A stretch of 37,583 bases of DNA from Nitrospinaceae bacterium (GTDB lineage: Bacteria; Nitrospinota; Nitrospinia; Nitrospinales; VA-1): positions 1-37,583 of the forward strand of contig JAJDAV010000053.1 of the NCBI GenBank assembly GCA_029261695.1. The letters are read 5' to 3'. Every line of letters starts with the position of its first letter. The stretch's first letter is position 1. The notes under the pieces were generated by a model, which was not told where the DNA came from, ran no database searches, and saw nothing but the letters and a program-made list of their open reading frames with translations. Positions 8,552 through 17,420 of the stretch are shown piece by piece. Made by a program: the position numbers and the translations under genes.

Positions 8552-9430
8552 ATGAAAGCTCAAATTCAAGAATTTTCTGATTATTTGCAAATCGAAAAGA
8601 GGAATTCACCTCATACCGTTTCGGCTTATCGACGTGACCTCAACCGTTTTTCATCTGAAATTACGGTGCAAAAAATTGATTCTATAACAACTTCGAATAT
8701 CCGCAATTTTCTAATTACTCTAAAAGAGCAAGGAATGTCGCCTTCGTCGGTGGCTCGAAGTTTATCGTCAATTAAGTCATTTTTTAAATACTTATGTCAG
8801 GATAAACAGCTGAAAAGTAATCCTGCAGAAATTCTGGAAACCCCAAAGCGTTGGAGAAAGCTGCCGGATGTTTTGTCCACTGAGGATGTCGACAATTTAT
8901 TGAAGAGCCCTGATCAGGATTCAGTTTTAGGCCTTCGCGATCAGGCAATGTTAGAAATTCTTTATGCGAGTGGGTTGCGTGTTTCAGAGTTGGTCAACCT
9001 TAAGGTAAGTCAACTGGATATAGAAGTAGGCTATTTAAGAACTCTTGGCAAAGGGAGCAAGGAAAGAATAGTACCTATAGGCCATATGGCTAAGAAAGCA
9101 GTTGAAAACTATTTGCTGAACTCACGATCCGCACTTCTACATGGACGAAAAGCAGAAGAATTGTTCGTAACTCGAAGAGGGCGGGGTATGACAAGGCAAG
9201 GTTTCTGGAAATTGCTAAAGATTTATGTAGTCAAAGCAAACATTCGAGCCGGAGTTTCACCGCATACGCTGCGCCATGCATTTGCAACCCATCTCCTGGA
9301 AAGAGGCGCTGACCTGCGCTCTGTTCAGCAAATGCTTGGGCATTCAGATATATCTACAACACAAATTTATACCCATATTCTAGGGAAAAGGATGTTGGAA
9401 ATTCACCAGCAGTTTCATCCCAGATCCTGA
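8552..9430 (+). CDS. xerD: Tyrosine recombinase XerD (chromosome dimer resolution)
   Basis: The 292-residue protein has an N-terminal SAM-like core-binding domain (about 1-90) and a C-terminal catalytic domain. All six catalytic residues are visible: R143 (ASGLRVSEL), K167 (GKGSKERIVP), H238 and R241 (HTLRHAFATHLL), H264 (LGHSDISTTQ) and the nucleophile Y273 (QIYTH). The HSDISTTQIYTH block and the ending HQQFHPRS resemble XerD more than XerC, so I prefer XerD. It would act at dif with a partner recombinase encoded elsewhere, or alone as in single-Xer systems. No attachment site, integrase neighbour or mobile element is present, so a phage integrase role is unlikely. Confidence 0.9.
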   Translation: MKAQIQEFSDYLQIEKRNSPHTVSAYRRDLNRFSSEITVQKIDSITTSNIRNFLITLKEQGMSPSSVARSLSSIKSFFKYLCQDKQLKSNPAEILETPKRWRKLPDVLSTEDVDNLLKSPDQDSVLGLRDQAMLEILYASGLRVSELVNLKVSQLDIEVGYLRTLGKGSKERIVPIGHMAKKAVENYLLNSRSALLHGRKAEELFVTRRGRGMTRQGFWKLLKIYVVKANIRAGVSPHTLRHAFATHLLERGADLRSVQQMLGHSDISTTQIYTHILGKRMLEIHQQFHPRS

Positions 9431-9453
9431 TAGATGAAAGTGGAATTATTTTC

Positions 9454-9482
9454 TTGACTGAATTTGCCATAAAAGCTAACAT
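9454..9482 (+). promoter_or_regulatory. Candidate promoter of the yceD-rpmF-plsX-fab operon
   Basis: TTGACT (9454-9459) and TAACAT (9477-9482) are 17 bases apart, directly downstream of the xerD-like stop. Transcription would begin near 9489 and leave a leader of about 64 bases before the YceD gene, whose ATG has an AAAGG site. No similar promoter stands out in the short gaps that follow. Confidence 0.5.
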
Positions 9483-9552
9483 TCTGCTTTAATATCCTTC
9501 CTTCTGATCTTGGTTTCCAGGTTTTTTAAGGGTTTGAATTCAAAGGTCAACG

Positions 9553-10083
9553 ATGATTTTTGAAATTGAGGAAATCCCTGAAGGGGGATTTAGTTTTGAT
9601 GTGCTCGCAGATAAAGAGCATTTTGGGATTGATCAGCCTGATTGTACTTTGGTCGATGGCGTTAAGGTCAAAGGAAAGCTGACAAAGATTGAACGGGAAA
9701 TTTGTTTTTCAGGTGATTTGGAAGCACAGCTCAAAGTCGCTTGTACTCGGTGTTTAAAGCCGTTTCCGTTTGAAGTTAAGAGTAAGATTCAAGTTCACTT
9801 CATTCCTCGAATAAAAGAGCCGTCTCCGGGGAGCGAAGTAGAAATTAAAGAAACAGATATTGAGAAAGAAGTTTACGAAAATGACCGGGTGGATTTAAGC
9901 GGTCCGGTTCGAGATCAAATTCTACTTGATGTGCCTTTAATGTGTCTTTGCCAAGAAGATTGCAAAGGCATTTGTCCTGAGTGTGGTATTGATCTTAACT
10001 CGAATCAATGTGAGTGTAATAGCGAGGGGAAGATTGATCCTCGATTTGCAGAATTGTTAAAATTAAAAGACAAGTTGAAATAG
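9553..10083 (+). CDS. yceD: YceD/DUF177 family protein (large-subunit rRNA accumulation)
   Basis: The 176-residue protein shows the DUF177 pattern. A first cysteine pair, CTRCLKPF, lies near residues 61-68, an acidic middle follows, and a C-terminal cysteine-rich block reads MCLCQEDCKGICPECGIDL and ends in CEC. The YceD family is nearly always encoded directly before rpmF and is implicated in 23S rRNA accumulation in bacteria and plastids; the mechanism is not settled. Here it is followed after nine bases by rpmF, which reproduces the conserved gene order. The cysteine pattern suggests zinc binding. The ATG at 9553 has an AAAGG site seven to eight bases upstream. Confidence 0.88.
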   Translation: MIFEIEEIPEGGFSFDVLADKEHFGIDQPDCTLVDGVKVKGKLTKIEREICFSGDLEAQLKVACTRCLKPFPFEVKSKIQVHFIPRIKEPSPGSEVEIKETDIEKEVYENDRVDLSGPVRDQILLDVPLMCLCQEDCKGICPECGIDLNSNQCECNSEGKIDPRFAELLKLKDKLK

Positions 10084-10092
10084 GGAGATAAA

Positions 10093-10275
10093 ATGGCAGT
10101 ACCAAAGAAAAAGACATCCAAGTCCAAACAAGGAATGAGAAGGTCTCACCATAGCCTCAAAACCCCATCATATATGGAATGCCCCCAGTGCCATGAAATG
10201 GCTCGGCCTCACCATATTTGTTCTCATTGTGGGTACTATAAAGGCAAAGAAATAATGGAAGTAGAATCTGTTTGA
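10093..10275 (+). CDS. rpmF: Large ribosomal subunit protein bL32
   Basis: The 60-residue basic protein begins [20 protein letters not shown] after the initiator methionine, the standard bL32 start. It then carries a four-cysteine zinc ribbon, CPQC and CSHC with HHI between. This is the zinc-containing (C+) form. It sits between yceD and plsX, as in many bacteria. The gap of nine bases from yceD and the GGGAG site indicate co-transcription. Confidence 0.97.
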   Translation: MAVPKKKTSKSKQGMRRSHHSLKTPSYMECPQCHEMARPHHICSHCGYYKGKEIMEVESV

Positions 10276-10347
10276 TTTTCTGCTTTAATTTTTATTTCTA
10301 ATTCCTCACTAAAGATTTCCCTGCTGCCCGGTTGAAAGGAGCCTTGG

Positions 10348-11469
10348 ATGAAAATCGTAGTTGATGCGATGGGAGGCGACCATGCCCCGGAGGCTATTGT
10401 AGAAGGCGCTGTGCTGGCAGCCCGGGAATACGACACGAAAATAATTCTCACCGGTTTATCGGAACAGATCCAAACTGAACTTGATAAGCACGACCCTGAC
10501 CATTTACTCCCCATTGAAATAGTTCATGCAGATGAAGTCGTTGAAATGCATGATAGCCCCGGAAAGGTGCTTCGTTCAAAACGAAAATCCTCAATGAAGA
10601 TTGGTTTGGATTTAGTTAAACAAGGCGAAGGTGTCGCATTTGTAAGCGCGGGAAACACTGGGGCTGTATTGGCTTATTCAACTGTAATCTTACGGCCCGT
10701 TAAAGGTGTAGACCGACCCGCCATAGCCATTCAGTTGCCTACACTAAAGGGAACTTCTATTCTTTTGGATGCTGGTGCTAATGTGGACTGTAAAACCAAC
10801 CAATTATTTCAGTTTGGAATAATGGGCCATGTATTTGCTGAATATATCTTGGAGAAAGAAAACCCTAGTGTCGGTTTATTGAGTATTGGAGAAGAGGATG
10901 GCAAGGGAAATGAAATTGTAAAAGAAACTTTCCAAATGCTCAAAAAAAGCCATATAAACTTCATTGGCAATATAGAGGGGAAGGAAGTTTATCGGGGAAA
11001 TGCAGATGTCATCGTCTGTGACGGCTTTACGGGAAATGTAGCTCTGAAAATCAGTGAAAGCCTTGCGGAAATGATTGGGACAAATCTTAAATTGATGTTC
11101 CAGAGTACTTGGCTTAGTAAACTGGGCTACTTATTCTTGAAACCTCAACTGGTTCAGTTTAAAAAAAAGGTGGACCATTCGGAAACGGGTGGCGCGCCGT
11201 TATTAGGAGTTAATGGTGTTGTGATTATTGCTCATGGTAGCTCCTCTCCCAAGGCTATTAAAAATGCCATTAATCGTGCCTATGAATTACGCGAGAAAAA
11301 TATTATCGATCATATCAAGCAGGACATCGAATTGAATCTTTCGGATGTAGAAAACTCTAAAGGGACTATTTGGAAGCAGATAAAAAGCATTGCTTTTGGA
11401 AGTGAAGGAGCAGAGCAAAAAGGTGAAGAAATTCCGCCAACCCCAGACTCAAAACCTAACGAAACCTGA
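10348..11469 (+). CDS. plsX: Phosphate acyltransferase PlsX
   Basis: PlsX converts acyl-ACP and phosphate to acyl-phosphate, the donor for PlsY in phospholipid synthesis. It is a peripheral membrane enzyme. The 373-residue protein starts with the diagnostic MKIVVDAMGGDHAPEAIVEG, and later has SAGNTGAVLA, LLDAGANVDCK, ICDGFTGN-like VCDGFTGNVALK and GGAPLLGVNG. The last 30 or so residues are a hydrophilic extension rich in Glu and Pro with no recognisable domain. A strong AAAGGAG site precedes the ATG. It is the first fatty-acid gene of the operon. Confidence 0.97.
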   Translation: MKIVVDAMGGDHAPEAIVEGAVLAAREYDTKIILTGLSEQIQTELDKHDPDHLLPIEIVHADEVVEMHDSPGKVLRSKRKSSMKIGLDLVKQGEGVAFVSAGNTGAVLAYSTVILRPVKGVDRPAIAIQLPTLKGTSILLDAGANVDCKTNQLFQFGIMGHVFAEYILEKENPSVGLLSIGEEDGKGNEIVKETFQMLKKSHINFIGNIEGKEVYRGNADVIVCDGFTGNVALKISESLAEMIGTNLKLMFQSTWLSKLGYLFLKPQLVQFKKKVDHSETGGAPLLGVNGVVIIAHGSSSPKAIKNAINRAYELREKNIIDHIKQDIELNLSDVENSKGTIWKQIKSIAFGSEGAEQKGEEIPPTPDSKPNET

Positions 11470-11483
11470 TAAATTTCTCCTAG

Positions 11484-12485
11484 ATGAATCCTATTTCAAT
11501 TTTTAAAGCCGCAATTGCGGGTACCGGTTCTTATGTGCCTGAGAAAATTCTAACCAATAAGGACTTGGAAAGTTCTCTTGAAACCACTGACGAATGGATC
11601 ACTACCCGGACAGGAATTAAGGAACGTAGGATTGCAGCAGAAAATGAATCTGCTTCAACTATGGCGGCTCAGGCGGGAAGGCGGGCTCTTGAATCTGCCG
11701 ATGTGAACCCCGATCAAGTGGATATGATCATTGTATGCACTTCCAGTCCAGATGTGTTATTTCCCTCCACTGCTTGTTTTGTGCAAAAAGAGTTGGAAGC
11801 GTTCAACTCTGCTGCTTACGATATTTCTGCGGTCTGCTCTGGCTTTGTTTTCGGCTTGTCGATTGCGGAGCAATATCTTAAGGCGGGACGTTATGAACAC
11901 ATCTTGGTAATTGGTAGTGAAGTGAACTCAAGAATTGTCGATTGGTCAGATCGCTCTACTTGTATCTTATTTGGTGACGGAGCTGGCGCAGTTTTGTTGA
12001 AAAGAACCGAACAAAAAGAACCTGTTGGGATTTTGTCCACCCATATTTATTCGGATGGAAGTTTGTCGGATCTCATAGCTGTTCCGGGTGGAATTGGAAA
12101 GACGGGAATCAACAAACAGGATGTGGATGATAAAAAGTATTTTATTAAAATGTCGGGTAACGCAACCTTTAAGGTAGCTGTGAAAAGAATGTCAGATGTA
12201 ATCCGAGAGGCATTGGAATTTAACAATATCAGCATTGAAGATGTTGATCATCTCATCCCACATCAGGCCAACCAGAGAATTGTTAGTGCCGTTGCTGAAA
12301 AATTAAACTTTCCAGAAGAAAAAATTTTTATGACTATTCAAAAATATGGAAACACCTCTGCAGCATCCATCCCTATAGGAATTGTTGATGCTAAAGGCAA
12401 AGGGAAAATTCAAAAGGGGGATGTCTCTGTTTTAGGTGTTGTGGGAGCAGGTTTAACCTGGGGATCGGCGGTGATTAAATGGTAA
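11484..12485 (+). CDS. fabH: 3-oxoacyl-ACP synthase III (FabH)
   Basis: FabH starts type II fatty acid synthesis by condensing an acyl-CoA primer with malonyl-ACP. The 333-residue thiolase-fold protein has the catalytic triad: C118 in SAVCSGF, the His in LIPHQANQRI and the Asn in YGNTSAASIP. The TDEWITTRTGIKERR segment near the N-terminus is also typical. The ribosome binding site is weak; coupling to plsX, which ends 14 bases upstream, is likely. Its stop codon overlaps the start of fabD (ATGGTAA). Confidence 0.97.
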   Translation: MNPISIFKAAIAGTGSYVPEKILTNKDLESSLETTDEWITTRTGIKERRIAAENESASTMAAQAGRRALESADVNPDQVDMIIVCTSSPDVLFPSTACFVQKELEAFNSAAYDISAVCSGFVFGLSIAEQYLKAGRYEHILVIGSEVNSRIVDWSDRSTCILFGDGAGAVLLKRTEQKEPVGILSTHIYSDGSLSDLIAVPGGIGKTGINKQDVDDKKYFIKMSGNATFKVAVKRMSDVIREALEFNNISIEDVDHLIPHQANQRIVSAVAEKLNFPEEKIFMTIQKYGNTSAASIPIGIVDAKGKGKIQKGDVSVLGVVGAGLTWGSAVIKW

Positions 12486-13414
12486 AGATAGCTTTTGTTT
12501 TTCCAGGCCAGGGGTCGCAATTTGTAGGAATGGGTAAGGATTTTTATGACCATGTTCCCGAAGCCAGGCAATTGTTTGAGGAAGCTAATGAAGTTCTGGG
12601 ATATGACCTTGCAAGTATTTGTTTTAATGGCCCAGATGAGACTCTAAGGTTGACAGAAAATACCCAGCCGGCCTTGTTGATCCATAGTACAATGGCCTTG
12701 AATATATTAAGGGAAAATGGTATTAATTCGGTACTTGCTGCCGGTCATAGCTTGGGAGAATTTTCCGCGTTGGTGGCTGCAGGGGCTCTGGAATTTAAAG
12801 ACGCTGTTCGGTTAGTACGTCTGCGGGGACAATTTATGCAGGCAGCTGTTCCCGTTGGAATTGGGTCTATGGCCGCGATTATAGGATTGCCTGCCGAGGC
12901 CATTCAAGATTTATGTGATAAGGTTTCCAGCGAATCTAATCTTGTCCAGCCTGCTAATTTAAATAGTCCGGTTCAAACCGTAATTGCGGGTCATAAGGAA
13001 TCTGTTGATAAGGTTTCTGAAAATGCTCTAGCGGCTGGGGCAAAAAAGGCAGTGGTGCTACCGGTGAGCGCGCCTTTTCATAGCGCATTAATGAAACCGG
13101 CGGAAATCCGACTTCAAAAAGAGTTGGAAGACACTGAGTTTTACGACCTGTCCTTTCCTGTCATAAATAATATCGAGGCAAAACCCATTACCAAAGGAAA
13201 TGTGGCAAGAGAGTCTTTAGTAAAACAAGTATGTTCTCCGGTTCGATGGTCAGAAACCATGCAATGCATCGTTGATAACCAAATTGATGCAGTTGTGGAA
13301 TTAGGCTCCGGAAAAGTATTGAGCGGTTTAATGAGGAGATTTGATAAAAATATTAAATGCTTTCAGGTTGGGGATAGAGAATCATTATCCCAAACTCTTG
13401 CCGCATTAAAATAA
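12479..13414 (+). CDS. fabD: Malonyl-CoA:ACP transacylase
   Basis: It loads malonyl groups from malonyl-CoA onto ACP. The 311-residue protein has FVFPGQGSQFVGMG at the N-terminus, the nucleophile S91 in GHSLGE, the arginine in VRLRGQFMQ that holds the malonyl carboxylate, and the catalytic histidine in VSAPFHSALM. The gene overlaps fabH by seven bases, so the two are translationally coupled. Confidence 0.97.
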   Translation: MVKIAFVFPGQGSQFVGMGKDFYDHVPEARQLFEEANEVLGYDLASICFNGPDETLRLTENTQPALLIHSTMALNILRENGINSVLAAGHSLGEFSALVAAGALEFKDAVRLVRLRGQFMQAAVPVGIGSMAAIIGLPAEAIQDLCDKVSSESNLVQPANLNSPVQTVIAGHKESVDKVSENALAAGAKKAVVLPVSAPFHSALMKPAEIRLQKELEDTEFYDLSFPVINNIEAKPITKGNVARESLVKQVCSPVRWSETMQCIVDNQIDAVVELGSGKVLSGLMRRFDKNIKCFQVGDRESLSQTLAALK

Positions 13415-13436
13415 ATATAGAAAAATTGGATATAAA

Positions 13437-14177
13437 ATGGAACTTGACGGAAAAATTGCCCTTATAACTGGGGGCGCACAGGGAATCGGAAGAATCATTA
13501 GTGAAGAGTTGGCGGGGCAGGGTGCCCATGTTATTTTGGGCGATGTTAATTTAGAGGGTGCTGAGAAGACAGCAGAAGAGATTAAGAGCGGTGGAGGAAA
13601 AGCCTCTGCGGTTCGAATTGATGTTTCAAGTGCCGCTGACGTAAAAACTGTTTTTGATTCGATCATAAAAGAATATAAGCCTGTTGATATTGTTGTAAAT
13701 AATGCTGGGATTACCCGAGATGGATTATTAGTACGAATGAAAGAGGCTGATTGGGACCTCGTGCTGAATATTAATTTAAAGGGTAGTTTTTTGTGCAGCC
13801 AGCAAGCTGCCAAACAAATGATGAAGCAGAAAAGTGGAGCTATTGTAAATATTGCTTCGATTGTAGGTGTGATGGGAAATTTTGGTCAGGCAAATTATTC
13901 AGCTTCCAAGGCTGGGTTGATCGGCTTTACCAAAACACTTGCAAGAGAGATTGCGCCTCGGGGTATTCGTGCTAATGCAGTTGCACCAGGTTTTATCGAT
14001 ACAGAAATGACAAGAGTATTAGAAGAATCGGTTCGAGAAAAATTAATCGAGCAAATTCCACTTGCTCGTTTAGGACAACCAGAAGATGTTGCACGCTGTG
14101 TTTCTTTTTTGGTTTCGGAAAAGGCCAGTTATATTACGGGTCAGGTAATTAATGTAAACGGTGGTATGTTGATGTAA
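13437..14177 (+). CDS. fabG: 3-oxoacyl-ACP reductase
   Basis: This NADPH-dependent short-chain dehydrogenase reduces 3-oxoacyl-ACP in each elongation cycle. The 246-residue protein has the cofactor motif TGGAQGIG (11-18), the NNAG motif (88-91) and the catalytic S141, Y154 and K158 in NYSASKAG. The C-terminus ITGQVINVNGGMLM is the usual FabG end. It lies 22 bases after fabD and 24 bases before acpP, within the operon. Confidence 0.96.
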   Translation: MELDGKIALITGGAQGIGRIISEELAGQGAHVILGDVNLEGAEKTAEEIKSGGGKASAVRIDVSSAADVKTVFDSIIKEYKPVDIVVNNAGITRDGLLVRMKEADWDLVLNINLKGSFLCSQQAAKQMMKQKSGAIVNIASIVGVMGNFGQANYSASKAGLIGFTKTLAREIAPRGIRANAVAPGFIDTEMTRVLEESVREKLIEQIPLARLGQPEDVARCVSFLVSEKASYITGQVINVNGGMLM

Positions 14178-14201
14178 TTCCAACTAGGAGTTTGAAAAGC
14201 T

Positions 14202-14435
14202 ATGTCTGTTGAAGAAAAGGTTAAAGAAATTATTGTCGATCAATTAGGGGTGGATGAAAAACAGGTCAATTCCGAAGCATCATTTATTGATGATTTAGGC
14301 GCGGATTCTTTGGATACTGTTGAATTAGTCATGGCTTTGGAAGAGGAATTTGATATTGAGATTCCTGATGAAGATGCTGAAAAAATTGCGACAGTGCAAA
14401 ATGCGGTAGATTATATTAAAGGCCAAACTAATTGA
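14202..14435 (+). CDS. acpP: Acyl carrier protein
   Basis: The 77-residue acidic protein carries growing acyl chains on 4'-phosphopantetheine attached to S36, seen in the motif [10 protein letters not shown]. The overall pattern ([11 protein letters not shown], then [17 protein letters not shown]) matches AcpP closely. A TAGGAG site lies upstream of the ATG. It is followed by fabF after a short gap that contains a small hairpin over the fabF ribosome binding site. Confidence 0.98.
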   Translation: MSVEEKVKEIIVDQLGVDEKQVNSEASFIDDLGADSLDTVELVMALEEEFDIEIPDEDAEKIATVQNAVDYIKGQTN

Positions 14436-14443
14436 TTAGCCTC

Positions 14444-14457
14444 CCTCACCCCTGAGG
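14444..14457 (+). promoter_or_regulatory. Hairpin covering the fabF ribosome binding site
   Basis: CCTCA (14444-14448) can pair with TGAGG (14453-14457) over a CCCC loop. The AGG of the right arm is the only Shine-Dalgarno sequence for the fabF ATG at 14465. If the hairpin forms, it would lower fabF translation relative to acpP, whose product is needed in large excess. Confidence 0.35.
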
Positions 14458-14464
14458 TATATTG

Positions 14465-15706
14465 ATGAAAAAAAGAGTAGTTGTAACTGGGATGGGGATT
14501 GTTTCTCCCTTAGGCTTGGGAGCGAAGGCGAACAAAGAGGCTTTGTTCAGTGGTCGTTCTGGAGTTGATCGTATAACCAGTTTTATCCCTGATGATGACT
14601 TCCCTGTGAAAATAGCAGGTGAGGTGAAGGGGTTTGACGCGAAAGATTATATCGATCATAAAGAAATTAAAAAGATGGACCGGTTCATTCACTATGCCGT
14701 GGCCTGTAGTAAAATGGCCATGAATGAATCTGGGTTGGAAATCAATGACTCCAATGCTGAGAGAGTAGGGGTTATTGTTGGTGTGGGTCTTGGCGGTCTC
14801 CCCGCAATTGAAAAATATCACGACATTTATAAAGAAAGAGGAGTGAAAAAAATCACTCCATTTTTTATTCCCATGCTGATTGCGAATCTTGCATCCGGGC
14901 AGGTATCTATTCTCACCGGTGCCAAGGGACCTAATTCGTGTGTTGTCACGGCTTGTGCCACAGGAACTCATTCCATAGGTGAGGCCGCAAGGCTGATTCA
15001 ATACGGTGATGCGGATGTAATGATTGCAGGGGGAACTGAATCCGTTATAACTCCTCTTTGTGTGGGAGGATTCAACGCTGCAAAAGCTTTATCGCATAGA
15101 AATGATGACCCGCAAGGTGCCAGCCGACCTTTTGATAAAAATCGAGATGGTTTTGTTATAGGTGAGGGCTGTGGTGTGCTGATTCTTGAGGAATTGGAGC
15201 ATGCTAAAAAAAGAGGAGCTCCTATCCTTGGCGAGGTTATCGGATACGCTCTTAATGGGGATGCGCATCATATTACAGCAACAGCCCCAGGAGGGGAGGG
15301 GGCAGCGAGGTGTATGAACCTAGCCCTGAATAATGCAGGAATTAATAAAGAAGATGTTGACTATGTCAACGCCCACGGGACCTCAACCGCTGCTGATGCG
15401 ACAGAGACTCAAGCTATTAAAACCGTTTTTAAGGATCACGCAAAAAAACTTCCGGTCAGTTCAACTAAATCTATGACGGGGCACCTTTTGGGAGCCGCGG
15501 GTGGTGTTGAAGCAATTTTTTCACTCATGGCAATGGAAAGCGGGACCTTACCTCCCACCATAAATTATACGACGCCCGATCCAGAATGCGATCTGGACTA
15601 TGTACCCAACCAAGCCAGAGAAGCGAAAGTAGATATATGTCTATCCAATTCTTTTGGTTTTGGTGGTACCAATGGAGTTCTGGTTTTTAAAAAATTCACT
15701 GGATAA
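14465..15706 (+). CDS. fabF: 3-oxoacyl-ACP synthase II (FabF)
   Basis: It condenses acyl-ACP with malonyl-ACP during chain elongation. With the ATG at 14465 the product has 413 residues and begins [11 protein letters not shown], the family's usual start; a TTG one codon earlier is less likely. The catalytic residues C164 (TACATGTHS), H304 (NAHGTST) and H340 ([10 protein letters not shown]) are all present, and the C-terminal [15 protein letters not shown] is intact. It lies between acpP and rnc, the classical order. Confidence 0.97.
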   Translation: MKKRVVVTGMGIVSPLGLGAKANKEALFSGRSGVDRITSFIPDDDFPVKIAGEVKGFDAKDYIDHKEIKKMDRFIHYAVACSKMAMNESGLEINDSNAERVGVIVGVGLGGLPAIEKYHDIYKERGVKKITPFFIPMLIANLASGQVSILTGAKGPNSCVVTACATGTHSIGEAARLIQYGDADVMIAGGTESVITPLCVGGFNAAKALSHRNDDPQGASRPFDKNRDGFVIGEGCGVLILEELEHAKKRGAPILGEVIGYALNGDAHHITATAPGGEGAARCMNLALNNAGINKEDVDYVNAHGTSTAADATETQAIKTVFKDHAKKLPVSSTKSMTGHLLGAAGGVEAIFSLMAMESGTLPPTINYTTPDPECDLDYVPNQAREAKVDICLSNSFGFGGTNGVLVFKKFTG

Positions 15707-15714
15707 CATTTAAA

Positions 15715-16431
15715 ATGGATTTTTCAGAAACACGTATGGAGGAATTATCCTCTCTCCAGAGTAAAACCAACTATAAGTTTGCCGATTTAAAACTTCTCAA
15801 TAAAGCTCTCACTCATAAATCTTACGCTAACGAAAAAAGCAACAACCACAAGCACAATGAACGGTTGGAGTTTTTAGGAGATTCTGTTCTTGATATTCTT
15901 GTAAGTGATTATCTCGTACAAAAGTTCAGTGATTTTGCCGAAGGAACATTGTCGAAAATCCGAGCCTCGGTAGTCAACGAATCCTGCCTTGCAAAATTGG
16001 CTAAGAAAATTGAATTAGGTGCTTATTTACTGCTGGGTAGGGGGGAAGACTTGTCTGGCGGAAGAGAAAAACCTTCTATTCTTGCAGATGCTTTTGAAGC
16101 CTTAGCCGGTGCTGTGTTTCGTGACGGTGGTTTGGTGGCTGCCTCGGGAATCTTCCTTCCTTTGTTAGTAGAAGAAATTGATAAAACGGCGGATTCATGG
16201 TCTTTTAGAGATTTCAAAAGTGATCTTCAGGAGTACACGCAGAATAAACTGGTTTGTATCCCCGCCTATAAAGTGGTCCGAGAAATTGGCCCTGATCATG
16301 CGAAAGAATTTGAAGTGGTTGTGATTATTAAAAATGAGATTCAAGGCAAAGGGCAGGGGCGAAGTAAAAAAGAAGCAGAACAGGCAGCGGCAAAAATTGC
16401 TATAGAAAGTTTCTCCTCGGGTGCACAATAA
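15715..16431 (+). CDS. rnc: Ribonuclease III
   Basis: RNase III cleaves double-stranded RNA, including rRNA precursors. The 238-residue protein has the catalytic signature NERLEFLGDSVLD and the second acidic site LADAFEALAGAVFRDGG in the nuclease domain (about 10-160). A C-terminal double-stranded RNA-binding domain follows, with FEVVVIIKNEIQGKGQGRSKKEAEQAAA. It starts nine bases after fabF and closes the lipid operon. Confidence 0.96.
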   Translation: MDFSETRMEELSSLQSKTNYKFADLKLLNKALTHKSYANEKSNNHKHNERLEFLGDSVLDILVSDYLVQKFSDFAEGTLSKIRASVVNESCLAKLAKKIELGAYLLLGRGEDLSGGREKPSILADAFEALAGAVFRDGGLVAASGIFLPLLVEEIDKTADSWSFRDFKSDLQEYTQNKLVCIPAYKVVREIGPDHAKEFEVVVIIKNEIQGKGQGRSKKEAEQAAAKIAIESFSSGAQ

Positions 16432-16453
16432 AAATTTTAGTTCTTATAATAAC

Positions 16454-16483
16454 TTGAGATAAAATATAGCTCATTCATATCAT
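16454..16483 (+). promoter_or_regulatory. Candidate promoter of the pentapeptide-repeat gene
   Basis: TTGAGA (16454-16459) and TATCAT (16478-16483) are spaced by 18 bases. The predicted transcript start near 16490 is only about eight bases from the ATG at 16498, with no good Shine-Dalgarno sequence between. This would make a nearly leaderless message. Confidence 0.45.
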
Positions 16484-16497
16484 TTTAGAGTTTTAAT

Positions 16498-16908
16498 ATG
16501 CTTGAAGATTGGATTTTAAGAAAGAAGGAAATCGAAGACTCTAAAGATAAGTTGAAGGGCGCCGACTTATGTAATGCAAAACTTATGCAGGCTAAGCTAA
16601 AAGGCGCGTGTTTGGAAGATGCAGACTTAACAGCCGCATATCTAATCAAAGCAGACCTTAGTGGAGCTAATTTGTCTGGAGCCGACTTAACCCAGGCTGT
16701 ATTAAGTGAAGCGGATTTGTCGGGAGCAGATTTTGATGGCACAGAACTAGAAGACACTTTTTTAAATGGTGCAAATTTAAAGGGCGCAGTAAACCTGACC
16801 TGCGATCAACTTGATTTGGCTAATTATGATAAAGATACAATTTTTCCTGATTATATAACTATAAACTGGTCACCCGACGGGTTTTGTGAATGCATCGAAG
16901 AACAATAA
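16498..16908 (+). CDS. Pentapeptide-repeat protein
   Basis: The 136-residue protein is built mainly of A(D/N)LXX repeats from about residue 18 to 102, for example ADLSGANLSGADLTQAVLSE. This predicts a short right-handed beta-helix of about four turns. A short charged helix precedes it and an acidic tail ends with CECIEEQ. Pentapeptide proteins include DNA-gyrase-protecting mimics and many of unknown role; nothing here specifies the function, and no signal peptide is present. The next gene follows after 18 bases. Confidence 0.85.
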   Translation: MLEDWILRKKEIEDSKDKLKGADLCNAKLMQAKLKGACLEDADLTAAYLIKADLSGANLSGADLTQAVLSEADLSGADFDGTELEDTFLNGANLKGAVNLTCDQLDLANYDKDTIFPDYITINWSPDGFCECIEEQ

Positions 16909-16926
16909 TAATAGGATGACAGGAAG

Positions 16927-17400
16927 ATGAAAGAAAAAGAAATACTCAAATTGATGTCGGACATTCCTTTCTTTAAACCATTTACTTTAAAAGAGAAGAA
17001 AGTAATGGCATCAATTGATACTCACATTGTTGAGTTTCATAAGGGTGACTATGTTATTCGACAGGGGGAAAAAGATTCTACAATTTTTGTTCTTCTCAAG
17101 GGGAGTCTGGCAATTACAAAAGATGAGGTCCCAGATGCTGAGTTGAATACTTTGAATGCTGGTTCTATGTTTGGCGAGGTACCGTTGATAACTGGAAAAT
17201 CTCGATCGACAAATGTTATAGCCAAGAAAAAAGTTATTGTGTTGAAGATGGATAGTTATCTCCTAAAAACATTGGACCCTGCTATCTTGAATAAATTTAA
17301 AGACCATCTTTTGAAAATTTTGATTGGTAGGTTGGATGAAATGAATACAGCAATGGCTGCTTTTAAACATGAATTTGAAAAAATGTATAGGCGTTTGTAA
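16927..17400 (+). CDS. Cyclic nucleotide-binding-fold protein without an output domain
   Basis: The 157-residue protein is essentially one cNMP-binding beta-roll. It has GDYVIRQGEKDSTIFVLLKGSLAI and the phosphate-binding cassette region MFGEVPLITGKSRSTNV, including the Glu and Arg that contact cyclic nucleotides in CRP-type proteins. A short helical C-terminus (EFEKMYRRL) follows with no helix-turn-helix, kinase or channel domain. Such single-domain proteins act through partner proteins. The neighbouring 66-residue membrane protein, 20 bases downstream, is a possible partner by position only. Confidence 0.85.
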   Translation: MKEKEILKLMSDIPFFKPFTLKEKKVMASIDTHIVEFHKGDYVIRQGEKDSTIFVLLKGSLAITKDEVPDAELNTLNAGSMFGEVPLITGKSRSTNVIAKKKVIVLKMDSYLLKTLDPAILNKFKDHLLKILIGRLDEMNTAMAAFKHEFEKMYRRL

Positions 17401-17420
17401 TAGCGCATTTTGAGAAATTT

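Noticed and set aside
8552-9430. Tyrosine recombinase as evidence for an integrated element
   Set aside because: The protein is XerD-like in its motifs and C-terminus, and no att-like direct repeats, tRNA gene or phage genes flank it.
14510-15001. Minus-strand open frame of 163 codons inside fabF
   Set aside because: It is antisense to a highly conserved fabF, has no ribosome binding site or family resemblance, and its codon use mirrors the sense gene.
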